50,007 nucleotides of DNA, from NCBI GenBank assembly GCA_964386865.1, contig CAYLUN010000038.1, positions 1 to 50,007 on the forward strand, read 5' to 3'. This DNA is from CAYLUN01 sp964386865 (GTDB taxonomy: Bacteria; Verrucomicrobiota; Kiritimatiellia; RFP12; UBA1067). The notes under the pieces were generated by a model, which saw nothing but the letters and a program-made list of their open reading frames with translations, was not told the DNA's origin and ran no database searches. Below, piece after piece: positions 25,699 through 33,989 of this stretch (position 1 is its first letter; every line of letters begins with the position of its first letter). Position numbers and translations under genes: made by a program.

Positions 25699-26623
25699 GA
25701 AGACCCTCGCGGCCCGCGTGAAGACGCTCGGCGAGAGCGCCGATGCCGCCGCTTTCGCCGAGTTGGCGGCCGCCTGCGCCTCGGCCTCGCCCCTCGTACG
25801 GCGGCTGGCAGCCTCCGCGCTCGGCAAGCTCACGGGCGTCGTGGACGCCGCGCAGAGTGTGGCCACGCTCCTGCCGCTGCTCGCGGACGCCCACCCGCAG
25901 GTGCGCCAGTACGCAGCCAAGGCGCTGGGGGCCTTCGGCACGGCGGCGGAGAAGGCCCTGCCCGCGTTGCGCGACCTGTACCGTAACCCCGCCGAACCGG
26001 AGTACGTCAAGCGCAGCGTCACCGCCGCCGGGGGCGCCATCAAGACCGCCTTGGAGATCGCCGCCAAGCAGGCCGTCCACGCCTGTCGCCGCTGCGGTCG
26101 GGCCGTCTCGCCGGACGAATACGCCCGAAGCCAGCGCTTCTTCGAGCGTACTCTCTGTGACGCCTGCTTCGACGAAACCGCCACCGAGCGGCGGAACTTC
26201 GAGGCGATGGTCGAGGACGCCAAGAACATCCGCACCGTGGACGGCACGCTCGTGCAGTCGGATGGCGAGCGCCGCATCGCGGAGTGGCTCGCCGCCCGTA
26301 ACATCGCCTACCGCTACGACGCCCGCCTGCGCCTCATCGAGGGCTTTCAGATCCGCCTGGACTTCTATCTGCCCGAGTACGACGTCTACATTGAGTACTG
26401 GGGTATGGACACCCCGCGCTACAAGGCGGGTATGTACCTCAAGCAGGATCTGTACATGCAAGCAGGTAAGAAGCTCATCTCACTCTACCCTGAGGACAAG
26501 GCCCGCCTCGACACCGTCCTGCGTGCCAAGCTCGATGCGCTGCTCCACACGCCGCCGCCGACCTCTGCCGCGTCTGCCGACTTGCTTCGGTCGGAGCCCG
26601 CCCAACAGGAGCGCCACGCATGA
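25682..26623 (+). CDS. HEAT-repeat / zinc-ribbon / PD-(D/E)XK-like nuclease protein inside the adaptation module
   Basis: A 313-residue protein that is not a known Cas protein. The ATG at 25682 has an excellent site (AAAGGAGG, 4-nt spacing) inside the end of cas4. Its stop overlaps the cas1 ATG (ATGA). Seen: about three HEAT/ARM-like helical repeats (residues 30-128: 'SPLVRRLAASALGKL', 'HPQVRQYAAKALGAFG', 'PEYVKRSVTAAGGAI'); a zinc ribbon with C135-RR-C138 and C159-DA-C162; then a restriction-endonuclease-like fold with E196 (SDGERRIAEWL), D227 (RLDFYLP), E238 (YIEYWG) and K254, ending in 'KKLISLYPED'. The last part resembles the VSR/DUF559-like nucleases found with some UvrD-type helicases. 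The tight coupling suggests a role in making or trimming prespacers together with Cas4-Cas1-Cas2; this is inference. It may instead be an unrelated passenger gene. Confidence 0.8.
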   Translation: MLYATEKTLAARVKTLGESADAAAFAELAAACASASPLVRRLAASALGKLTGVVDAAQSVATLLPLLADAHPQVRQYAAKALGAFGTAAEKALPALRDLYRNPAEPEYVKRSVTAAGGAIKTALEIAAKQAVHACRRCGRAVSPDEYARSQRFFERTLCDACFDETATERRNFEAMVEDAKNIRTVDGTLVQSDGERRIAEWLAARNIAYRYDARLRLIEGFQIRLDFYLPEYDVYIEYWGMDTPRYKAGMYLKQDLYMQAGKKLISLYPEDKARLDTVLRAKLDALLHTPPPTSAASADLLRSEPAQQERHA

Positions 26624-27651
26624 AGAAACTCCTCAACACCCTCTATGTGACAACCCAGGGCGCCTACCTCTGCCACGAGGGCGAATCGGTGCTGGTGCGA
26701 GTTGAGCACGAGACCAAGCTGCGCGTCCCGATCCACATGCTGGGGAGCATCGTCTGCTTCGGACAGGTCTCGTGCAGCCAGCCGCTGATGGGGCTGTGTG
26801 GACAGCGCGATGTGCTGATCAGCTTCTTGTCAGAGCAGGGCAAATTTCTAGCGCGGGTTCACGGCCCCGTGTCGGGCAACGTACTGCTCAGGCGGAGGCA
26901 GTACCGGCTTGCGGATTCGCCAATGGACGCCCTGGCTATCGCGCGGGCGGTCGTCGCGGGAAAAATCGCCAACAGCCGGACGGTTCTTCAGCGGGCCCTA
27001 CGTGACCACGAGTGTAACGACGGACGCGAGGACATGGAGGCCGCCGTGCTGCGCATGAGCCATCAGATACGAGAACTGGATCAGGTGCAGTCGGTGGAGG
27101 AGTTGCGGGGCAAAGAGGGCGAGGCTGCTAACCGCTACTTCGGCATGTTCGACCACCTGATTGCCACTCAGAAAGACGCGTTTCGTTTCGCGGGACGCAA
27201 CCGGCGTCCGCCGATGGACAACATGAACGCGCTTTTGTCCTATCTGTATACGTTGCTCACGCACGACGCGAACGCGGCGCTGGAGGCTGTCGGTCTCGAC
27301 CCGCAGGTCGGCTACCTCCATGCCGAACGGCCGGGGCGTCCGAGTCTGGCTCTGGATTTGATCGAAGAATTTCGCGCGTTCATCGGCGACCGTCTCGCGC
27401 TTTCACTGGTGAATCTGAGGCAACTTCAGGCGGGCGATTTCACGACCACGGAATCCGGCGCGGTCACGATGTCCGATGAGGCGCGGAAGACGCTGTTGTC
27501 GGCCTATCAGAAGCGCAAACAGGAGGAGATCGTGCATCCGTTCTTGGGCGAGAAAGTGCAGGTCGGGCTGTTGCCGCATATTCAGGCGCTGCTCTTGGCG
27601 CGGCATATCCGCGGCGATCTGGACGGGTATCCTCCGTTCATCTGGAAGTGA
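26620..27651 (+). CDS. cas1: Cas1 integrase, type I-C
   Basis: A 343-residue metal-dependent integrase that, with Cas2, inserts new spacers at the leader end. The N-terminal beta-domain ('LLNTLYVTTQGAYLCHEGESVLV', 'IVCFGQVSCSQPLM') is followed by the catalytic helical domain. Metal ligands are E166 in GKEGEAANRYF, H234 in GYLHAERPGRPSLALDL and the acidic 246-250 segment (DLIEE). 'QLQAGDFTTTESGAVTMSDEARKTLLSAYQ' is typical of the I-C group. It is coupled by ATGA overlap to the preceding nuclease gene and lies 7 nt before cas2. Confidence 0.97.
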   Translation: MKKLLNTLYVTTQGAYLCHEGESVLVRVEHETKLRVPIHMLGSIVCFGQVSCSQPLMGLCGQRDVLISFLSEQGKFLARVHGPVSGNVLLRRRQYRLADSPMDALAIARAVVAGKIANSRTVLQRALRDHECNDGREDMEAAVLRMSHQIRELDQVQSVEELRGKEGEAANRYFGMFDHLIATQKDAFRFAGRNRRPPMDNMNALLSYLYTLLTHDANAALEAVGLDPQVGYLHAERPGRPSLALDLIEEFRAFIGDRLALSLVNLRQLQAGDFTTTESGAVTMSDEARKTLLSAYQKRKQEEIVHPFLGEKVQVGLLPHIQALLLARHIRGDLDGYPPFIWK

Positions 27652-27658
27652 GGCGAAG

Positions 27659-27949
27659 ATGATGGTTCTCGTTAGCTACGATGTGTGTACGATCGACACT
27701 GCGGGAAAGACCCGATTGCGTCGGGTAGCCAAGGCGTGCCTCGACTACGGGCAGCGCGTGCAGAACTCCGTGTTCGAATGCGCGGTCGACCCCGCGCAGT
27801 GGACGGCGCTCAAGCAACGCTTGGTCGATCTGGTCGAGCCGGAGACAGACAGCCTTCGGTTTTACTATCTGGGGAGCCACTGGCAGAACAAGGTTGAGCA
27901 CGTCGGGGCCAAGACCGCCGTCGATTTCGACGCGCCCCTTCTGATTTGA
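27659..27949 (+). CDS. cas2: Cas2
   Basis: A 96-residue ferredoxin-like protein that bridges two Cas1 dimers in the integration complex. It starts at ATG 27659 (GAGG a few nt upstream); ATG 27662 is equally possible. 'VLVSYDVCT' with D8, 'RLRRVAKACLDYGQRVQNSVFEC' and 'DSLRFYYLGSHW' are the usual Cas2 segments. It is the last cas gene, ending 182 nt before the first repeat, so the intervening sequence is the leader. Confidence 0.96.
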   Translation: MMVLVSYDVCTIDTAGKTRLRRVAKACLDYGQRVQNSVFECAVDPAQWTALKQRLVDLVEPETDSLRFYYLGSHWQNKVEHVGAKTAVDFDAPLLI

Positions 27950-28131
27950 ACGTCCGCGAACCCCATGCGCACAGAATACCTCCGGGAGGTTCGCGGAACT
28001 CGCAACTGCTTGCAGCGCAGTGTGGGTGAGGGCTTACGTGTAGGTGCTCGCTCTCTGACAACTGAAGAAAAGACGGGTGTCGCGCGAACTTCCGGATTCA
28101 CCTTTCAGGCGGAATAGATTATAAAACCACG
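27950..28131 (+). promoter_or_regulatory. CRISPR leader
   Basis: A 182-nt non-coding stretch between cas2 and the first repeat. It contains a perfect 10-bp inverted repeat, TCCGCGAACC (27953-27962) and GGTTCGCGGA (27988-27997), with a nested CCTCC/GGAGG pair, and ends in an AT-rich segment (tagattataaaa) directly against repeat 1. Leaders direct spacer integration and usually contain the array promoter. Position next to cas2 and the 3' ATTGAAAC end of the repeats agree on the orientation. Confidence 0.8.
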
Positions 28132-31100
28132 GTCGCGCCCCTCGCGGGCGCGTGGATTGAAACAGTACGTCGCCCGTCGACCCGAAATGGCCGCGCGTCG
28201 CGCCCCTCGCGGGCGCGTGGATTGAAACCGCCGGCGCTGATCGTCTTGAGCGGGGCGTCGAGTCGCGCCCCTCGCGGGCGCGTGGATTGAAACCTGTGTT
28301 ACGACGACGGCCTCGTCGCCGTGGTCGAGTCGCGCCCCTCGCGGGCGCGTGGATTGAAACCACGCACAAACACTGGAACGCCGTCCGCATCTCGTCGCGC
28401 CCCTCGCGGGCGCGTGGATTGAAACTGCCGCCTCACGCTCTTCGCATCCGATCAGATGTCGCGCCCCTCGCGGGCGCGTGGATTGAAACGCCCGTGGTTC
28501 GGCATCCTCTTGCGCCTCGTCCGTCGCGCCCCTCGCGGGCGCGTGGATTGAAACATTTTACACCTCCATTGTCTTCTGGATCATCAGTCGCGCCCCTCGC
28601 GGGCGCGTGGATTGAAACCATACGGGCGCAACACCCACACGGCACGTTTCCGTCGCGCCCCTCGCGGGCGCGTGGATTGAAACCAAGCATCGTCGTTCAC
28701 TGACCCGGTAGCGCCTGTCGCGCCCCTCGCGGGCGCGTGGATTGAAACCGTATGGACGCAACACCCACACGGCACGTTTCCCGTCGCGCCCCTCGCGGGC
28801 GCGTGGATTGAAACTGCCGCTCATTGATGCCACTCGCACGGCCTTGCGTCGCGCCCCTCGCGGGCGCGTGGATTGAAACCTCGCGAACTCAGTCACCTCG
28901 GCTTTCGTTGCGCCGTCGCGCCCCTCGCGGGCGCGTGGATTGAAACAAGCCATGCAAAACCATGCGCCGTGTGCTGATGTCGCGCCCCTCGCGGGCGCGT
29001 GGATTGAAACTGTGCTGATGTAATCGAACTGCGGCGGGCACGGCGTCGCGCCCCTCGCGGGCGCGTGGATTGAAACTGGCCGATGGTGATCCGCAACAGG
29101 CGCACCATGGTCGCGCCCCTCGCGGGCGCGTGGATTGAAACATTGCCACCCGTCACGGCGTCAAACACGTCAGACGTCGCGCCCCTCGCGGGCGCGTGGA
29201 TTGAAACCGCACCAGCCCCGGCTGATTGGCGCGAGCGTGTGGTCGCGCCCCTCGCGGGCGCGTGGATTGAAACCGAGCATGGCGCGTCTAAAAGGCCACG
29301 GTCAACGTCGCGCCCCTCGCGGGCGCGTGGATTGAAACACTCTCTCAAACCGCTATGTCTCGGTGACTAACGTCGCGCCCCTCGCGGGCGCGTGGATTGA
29401 AACAATGGCAGACGCTATGCTGAAAGCGAGGGTTAAGTCGCGCCCCTCGCGGGCGCGTGGATTGAAACTCATCGCCGCTGAAAAGCTTGTAAACAGGGTC
29501 TAAGTCGCGCCCCTCGCGGGCGCGTGGATTGAAACAAGTGGCGGACGGTGGAAATGTGGGTTTCTGAGTCGCGCCCCTCGCGGGCGCGTGGATTGAAACA
29601 TTGATGCTTAGTCGGGATCTTTGAGGTAAACGCGTCGCGCCCCTCGCGGGCGCGTGGATTGAAACCTTTGTTTGCGAGCACTGTTTTAAGCTCGTTTGGT
29701 CGCGCCCCTCGCGGGCGCGTGGATTGAAACCGCTAGCCTCAATCCTGATCGAGCCATCTGAGACGTCGCGCCCCTCGCGGGCGCGTGGATTGAAACAGGT
29801 TAGAGAGCTACATAGTAGCGTGTTATATTGTCGCGCCCCTCGCGGGCGCGTGGATTGAAACCACGCCTGGCCGAGATCAACGCGAACCGGAAGCGGTCGC
29901 GCCCCTCGCGGGCGCGTGGATTGAAACCCCTACTCGAACGTTACCGCGGTCGTGGATGGCAGGTCGCGCCCCTCGCGGGCGCGTGGATTGAAACACATCA
30001 AGTCGGCCGCCACCGGCGAGACCATTCGTCGCGCCCCTCGCGGGCGCGTGGATTGAAACGCAGAGATACGAGTCCGCACCGCGCGAGCGATAGGTCGCGC
30101 CCCTCGCGGGCGCGTGGATTGAAACGGCTTACAATTTTCGCAGAGATACGAGTCCGCAGTCGCGCCCCTCGCGGGAGCGTGGATTGAAACAGATACTCAG
30201 CCACGATCTTCTTTACGTTCATCAGTCGCGCCCCTCGCGGGCGCGTGGATTGAAACGTTCAGTCCACATCACAACCGCAGACGGTCGGCGTCGCGCCCCT
30301 CGCGGGCGCGTGGATTGAAACTCAGCTCTTTTTCGGAGACCCGGAAGCCCCAACGTCGCGCCCCTCGCGGGCGCGTGGATTGAAACTCATCAATCCAGCG
30401 AGGTACGCGATAGGAGAAGGTCGCGCCCCTCGCGGGCGCGTGGATTGAAACACTCTCTCAAACCGCTATGTCTCGGTGACTAACGTCGCGCCCCTCGCGG
30501 GCGCGTGGATTGAAACTGCTCAAACTCAACGAGTGTTGCAACGGCATTGTCGCGCCCCTCGCGGGCGCGTGGATTGAAACAAGTCGGCGTCATGGGATTA
30601 TGGGCTCTGGCAGTCGCGCCCCTCGCGGGCGCGTGGATTGAAACCGCAAAGACCGAACAGCAAGAGCAACCGGCATCGTCGCGCCCCTCGCGGGCGCGTG
30701 GATTGAAACCGTTTACTGCGACCGTCGATGCTGGCACGGCCGTCGCGCCCCTCGCGGGCGCGTGGATTGAAACTCCGTTCTGCATTTACCGCATCGCTGG
30801 AAGCAACGTCGCGCCCCTCGCGGGCGCGTGGATTGAAACTTACTCCGTTTGCGCGATCTACTTTGCCTCAAGTCGCGCCCCTCGCGGGCGCGTGGATTGA
30901 AACCTCTCCGTTACCAGGGAGATACGGATTGTCGTCGTCGCGCCCCTCGCGGGCGCGTGGATTGAAACCGTACGGACGCAACACCCACACGGCACGTTTC
31001 CGTCGCGCCCCTCGCGGGCGCGTGGATTGAAACCCGGCTGTTGACTGCGTTGTCATCTGTAGGCCAACGTCGCGCCCCTCGCGGGCGCGTGGATTGAAAC

Positions 31101-31358
31101 AAGTCAACAGGCCGCTGGGGTGTGAACAAGTTCGTCGCGCCCCTCGCGGGCGCGTGGATTGAAACAAATCCACTGGTCGCTGGGGGGTGAACAAGTTGTC
31201 GCGCCCCTCGCGGGCGCGTGGATTGAAACGCTAGCTATCTGGTCCCATCCAACGAGATGCCGTCGCGCCCCTCGCGGGCGCGTGGATTGAAACCACGCAG
31301 CGTGGCAGTCCCTGATGCACGCGAACGTCGCGCCCCTCGCGGGCGCGTGGATTGAAAC
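28132..31358 (+). CRISPR. type I-C CRISPR array, 50 repeats and 49 spacers
   Basis: The 32-nt repeat begins GTCGCGCCCCTCGCGGGCGC and ends TGGATTGAAAC. Repeat positions 3-9 and 15-21 pair (CGCGCCC/GGGCGCG, loop CTCGC), so cleavage by Cas5c at the stem base would leave the 11-nt handle TGGATTGAAAC. Forty-nine repeats are identical; the repeat at 30159-30190 has C to A at position 18 (30176), which breaks the stem. Spacers are 32-35 nt. Spacers 19 (29339-29371) and 36 (30452-30484) are identical. Spacers 8, 10 and 44 are near-identical, as are 46 and 47. Spacers 30 and 31 overlap by 19 nt. The last repeat is intact. Orientation is with the cas operon, so the newest spacers should be near 28164. 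Confidence 0.99.
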
Positions 31359-31429
31359 TGGCTGAGCGTGTAGTTTCGTTTAACCTTGCTGTTGCGCCCC
31401 GCGCCGTCGCCGTTTCTGCTGGGCGGTGC

Positions 31430-33757
31430 CTAGCGAACTGGAATGCCGTAGAGCTCGACCTCCCAGAGCCGGGCGATGTCGCCGCGCGTGGCGGTGATGG
31501 AGAGGCGGAGGCGGGAGGCGGTGACCGGCGCGAAGGCGGCGGACGCGTTCGCCTGCGCGTTGCCGGCGGCGCCCGCGCCGGGCACCTCGCGCCACGCGGC
31601 GCCGTCGTCGGAGGCCTCCAGCGTCCACGCTTCAATCGCGCCGACAGGCGCGCCCGCGCCGTCGCTGTAGCCGCTCAGGAGGCGGAGCGCGCGGATGGTC
31701 TGCGGCGCGTCCCACGCGAACTCGACGCGCACGGGCACGCCCTTGGCGCTGAGCCAGCGCTGGCTGTTGTCCGCCAGGTCTGCCTTGCCGTCGGTCAGGA
31801 GCGCGGCGGCCTCCGGAGCGCTGGAGACGGTGACGCGGGCAGTGCGGGCGAGGTTTGGCCCCGCTTTTGCCAGCCAGGCGGGCGCGGAGGCGGCGGGGGC
31901 GCCGCTTCGGCGGGGCTTGGCCGACGACTCGCCCTGGTTCGCGTAGGGCGTCTCCGCGCCGGAGCTCCTGCCGACGCCGCGGCGCAGCAGGGCTTTCAGC
32001 TCGTCGATGTGCCGCTCGTAGACCTCGCGCGGCGAGGCGCGGTGCTGCACGCAGAGCGAGGCCGCCATGCCGACCACCTCGCCCATGCAGCCGCCCGTGC
32101 GCATCACGCGCACCGCGCCCAGCGCCTCGTGCGTGACGCTGATGTCGCGGCCCGCCATGAAGAGGTTGGCGAGGTTGCGCGAGTAGAGGCAGCGGTAGGG
32201 GATCCAGTAAGGCATGGGGTAGGCGGTGAAGTGCGCGGTCGAAATGAAGGCGTCGCCCTCAAAGCCCTTTTCGAACTTCGGGTCAGGCAGGTGCAGGTCC
32301 ATCTTCCAGCCGGTCGGCACGCAGCCGTCTGGGTAGGCGCGGCCCGACACGAGGTCGTCCTTCGAGAGCACCACGTCGCCGAGCAGGCGGCGCGACTCGC
32401 GGCGGCCCCGGACGTAGGCGCTCCAGTTGAGCGCGTGGCAGGGAAGGACGCGGTCGACGTTCTTGAGCGCGTCCCAGGCGCCGTACATGGCGCGAAAGTT
32501 CCAGTCGCGCACCGCCTCGGCGTCGGCGATCGGGTCGCGGTCGAAGCCGCTCTCCCAGTACCAGCCGCCGAGCTTGTTGGTGTCGGGCTTCTCCTTGTGT
32601 CGGCCGGGGAAGGGCTTGTCGCTCAGGTCCAGCGCCCACGGGCAGCGCGGGAAGGACTGAGGCTCATCGGTCTCCTTGACGTTCCAGAGGTTGCAGGGGC
32701 CCATGTGGCCGGTGGGCGTCAGCTCGAACTCCGCGCCCGCGAACGCGCCCAGGTCGCCGTCGCCTGTGCAGTCCGCGAAGACGCGTGCGGCGAGGCGCAG
32801 GCGGCGGCCGGTGATGGCGTCTTGCGCGAGCGCGGCGCGGATGAGCGGGCCTTCGGTTTCGGCGCCGGTCACGCGGTGCTGCAGGAAGAGCTTCAGGTTG
32901 GGCTCGGCGCGGGCCACGGCGAGCTTCTTCTCGTCCTCGTAGATCTCGGCCGTGTTGGACGGGCCGTAGTGGGCCTGCTTGGCCTGCTCGAGTTCGGCCA
33001 CCACGTCGCCCACGCGCGGCCAGGGCTCCTTGCTGCGCGCGCCTTGCAGCCACACGCGCACCTCGGAGCTATTGTTGCCGCCCAGCACGGGGCGGTCTTG
33101 CACGAGGGCGACGCGCAGGCCGAGGCGGGCGGCCGAGACTGCGGCGCAGGTGCCGGCGATGCCGCCGCCCGCCACAACGAGGTCGAACTCGCCGCCGGTC
33201 TCGGGCGCGTCGGGAAGCCCCAGCAGCGCGCGTCGCAGCGCGGCCAACTCGGGGCCGCTGTCTGGCGGACGCCAGGCGGTGTCGGCGGCGAAGAGCAGCG
33301 CGTCGCAGCGGCCCTCAAAGCCGGTGAGGTCGCGCAGCGCGAGCGCCGCCTGCGGCCGTGCGACCGTGACCGTCCCGCCGTCCTGCCAGTGCCACGCCGC
33401 GCCTTCGGTGCCGAACTCGGCCGCGAGCGGCTGGCCGTCGACGAGCACGCGGAAGCGGCCCGGCGCGCCGGGCGCCTTCCACTGGGCGACCCAGTCCTTG
33501 GTGCGCGCCCAGACTCGATAGGTGCCTGCTGCGGGCAGGCGCACGGTCGTCGCAGCGTCTGTCACCGGCTTGCCGAGGCCGTGCGCGAGCAGGTAGGGCG
33601 AGCCCATCTGATCCATGAACTGCGCGTCCAGCGCCCAGCCGCCGAGGTCGGCGAACGATTCGGCCTCGACCAGAACAGTGTTCGCGGGCGCGGCGGACAG
33701 GAGGGAGGCGCTCAGGGCGAGAGCGACTAAGGTCTGGAACGTTTTGAGGTGGCGCAT
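31430..33757 (-). CDS. secreted FAD-dependent oxidoreductase with carbohydrate-binding-like flanking domains
   Basis: A 775-residue protein: signal peptide (1-23, ending SAAPA), a beta-sandwich of the golvesin/xanthan-lyase-like type (about 27-160, 'VLVEAESFADLGGW', 'AGTYRVWARTKDWV'), an FAD_oxidored domain (about 190-610), and a C-terminal F5/8 type C (discoidin)-like domain (about 645-775, 'LRLLSGYSDG', 'WTLEASDDGAAWREV'). The dinucleotide loop is GGGIAG (197-202), then 'VALVQDRPVLGGNNSSEVRV', 'FADCTGDGDLGAFAGAEF' and 'NLFMAGRDISVTHEALGAVRVMRTGGCMGEVVG'. Such proteins are frequent in PVC and Bacteroidota glycan loci; the substrate is unknown. It is transcribed towards the CRISPR array, ending 71 nt from the last repeat. 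Confidence 0.85.
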   Translation of the reverse strand: MRHLKTFQTLVALALSASLLSAAPANTVLVEAESFADLGGWALDAQFMDQMGSPYLLAHGLGKPVTDAATTVRLPAAGTYRVWARTKDWVAQWKAPGAPGRFRVLVDGQPLAAEFGTEGAAWHWQDGGTVTVARPQAALALRDLTGFEGRCDALLFAADTAWRPPDSGPELAALRRALLGLPDAPETGGEFDLVVAGGGIAGTCAAVSAARLGLRVALVQDRPVLGGNNSSEVRVWLQGARSKEPWPRVGDVVAELEQAKQAHYGPSNTAEIYEDEKKLAVARAEPNLKLFLQHRVTGAETEGPLIRAALAQDAITGRRLRLAARVFADCTGDGDLGAFAGAEFELTPTGHMGPCNLWNVKETDEPQSFPRCPWALDLSDKPFPGRHKEKPDTNKLGGWYWESGFDRDPIADAEAVRDWNFRAMYGAWDALKNVDRVLPCHALNWSAYVRGRRESRRLLGDVVLSKDDLVSGRAYPDGCVPTGWKMDLHLPDPKFEKGFEGDAFISTAHFTAYPMPYWIPYRCLYSRNLANLFMAGRDISVTHEALGAVRVMRTGGCMGEVVGMAASLCVQHRASPREVYERHIDELKALLRRGVGRSSGAETPYANQGESSAKPRRSGAPAASAPAWLAKAGPNLARTARVTVSSAPEAAALLTDGKADLADNSQRWLSAKGVPVRVEFAWDAPQTIRALRLLSGYSDGAGAPVGAIEAWTLEASDDGAAWREVPGAGAAGNAQANASAAFAPVTASRLRLSITATRGDIARLWEVELYGIPVR

Positions 33758-33814
33758 GAGGCATGGCTCTTTCGCGTGAAGGTTATGGTTACAGGTTCCC
33801 CTCTCAGGACAGCC

Positions 33815-33843
33815 ATTATACCGGCGCTTTCGATGTCTGTACA
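33815..33843 (-). promoter_or_regulatory. promoter of the FAD oxidoreductase gene
   Basis: Reading the minus strand: TGTACA (33843-33838), a 17-nt spacer and a perfect TATAAT (33820-33815). The start would be near 33808, about 50 nt before the ATG at 33757. Confidence 0.55.
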
Positions 33844-33989
33844 GGGAGGCCTCGAACAGCTCTGCCTCTACGCCCGTCGCGCTCGACCGGCATGAAAGAT
33901 CCGCCTACCGTATCCCGCACCCGCCGGAAAACGCAGTCTATCCGTCCTGTCCGTGCCAGAAAAGGCAGCTTATTCGTCCCTGCCGTCGT

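Noticed and set aside
28034..31194. Open frames of 60-150 codons across the CRISPR array on both strands, with repeated NPRAREGRD, SIHAPARGAT or RPSRARGLK
   Set aside because: They are translations of the 32-nt repeat, which has no stop codon in several frames. The apparent protein repeats follow the array period exactly and have no independent gene signals.
28164..31326. Self-targeting spacers
   Set aside because: I did not notice a spacer matching other parts of this window, but reading by eye cannot exclude it and the rest of the genome is not visible.
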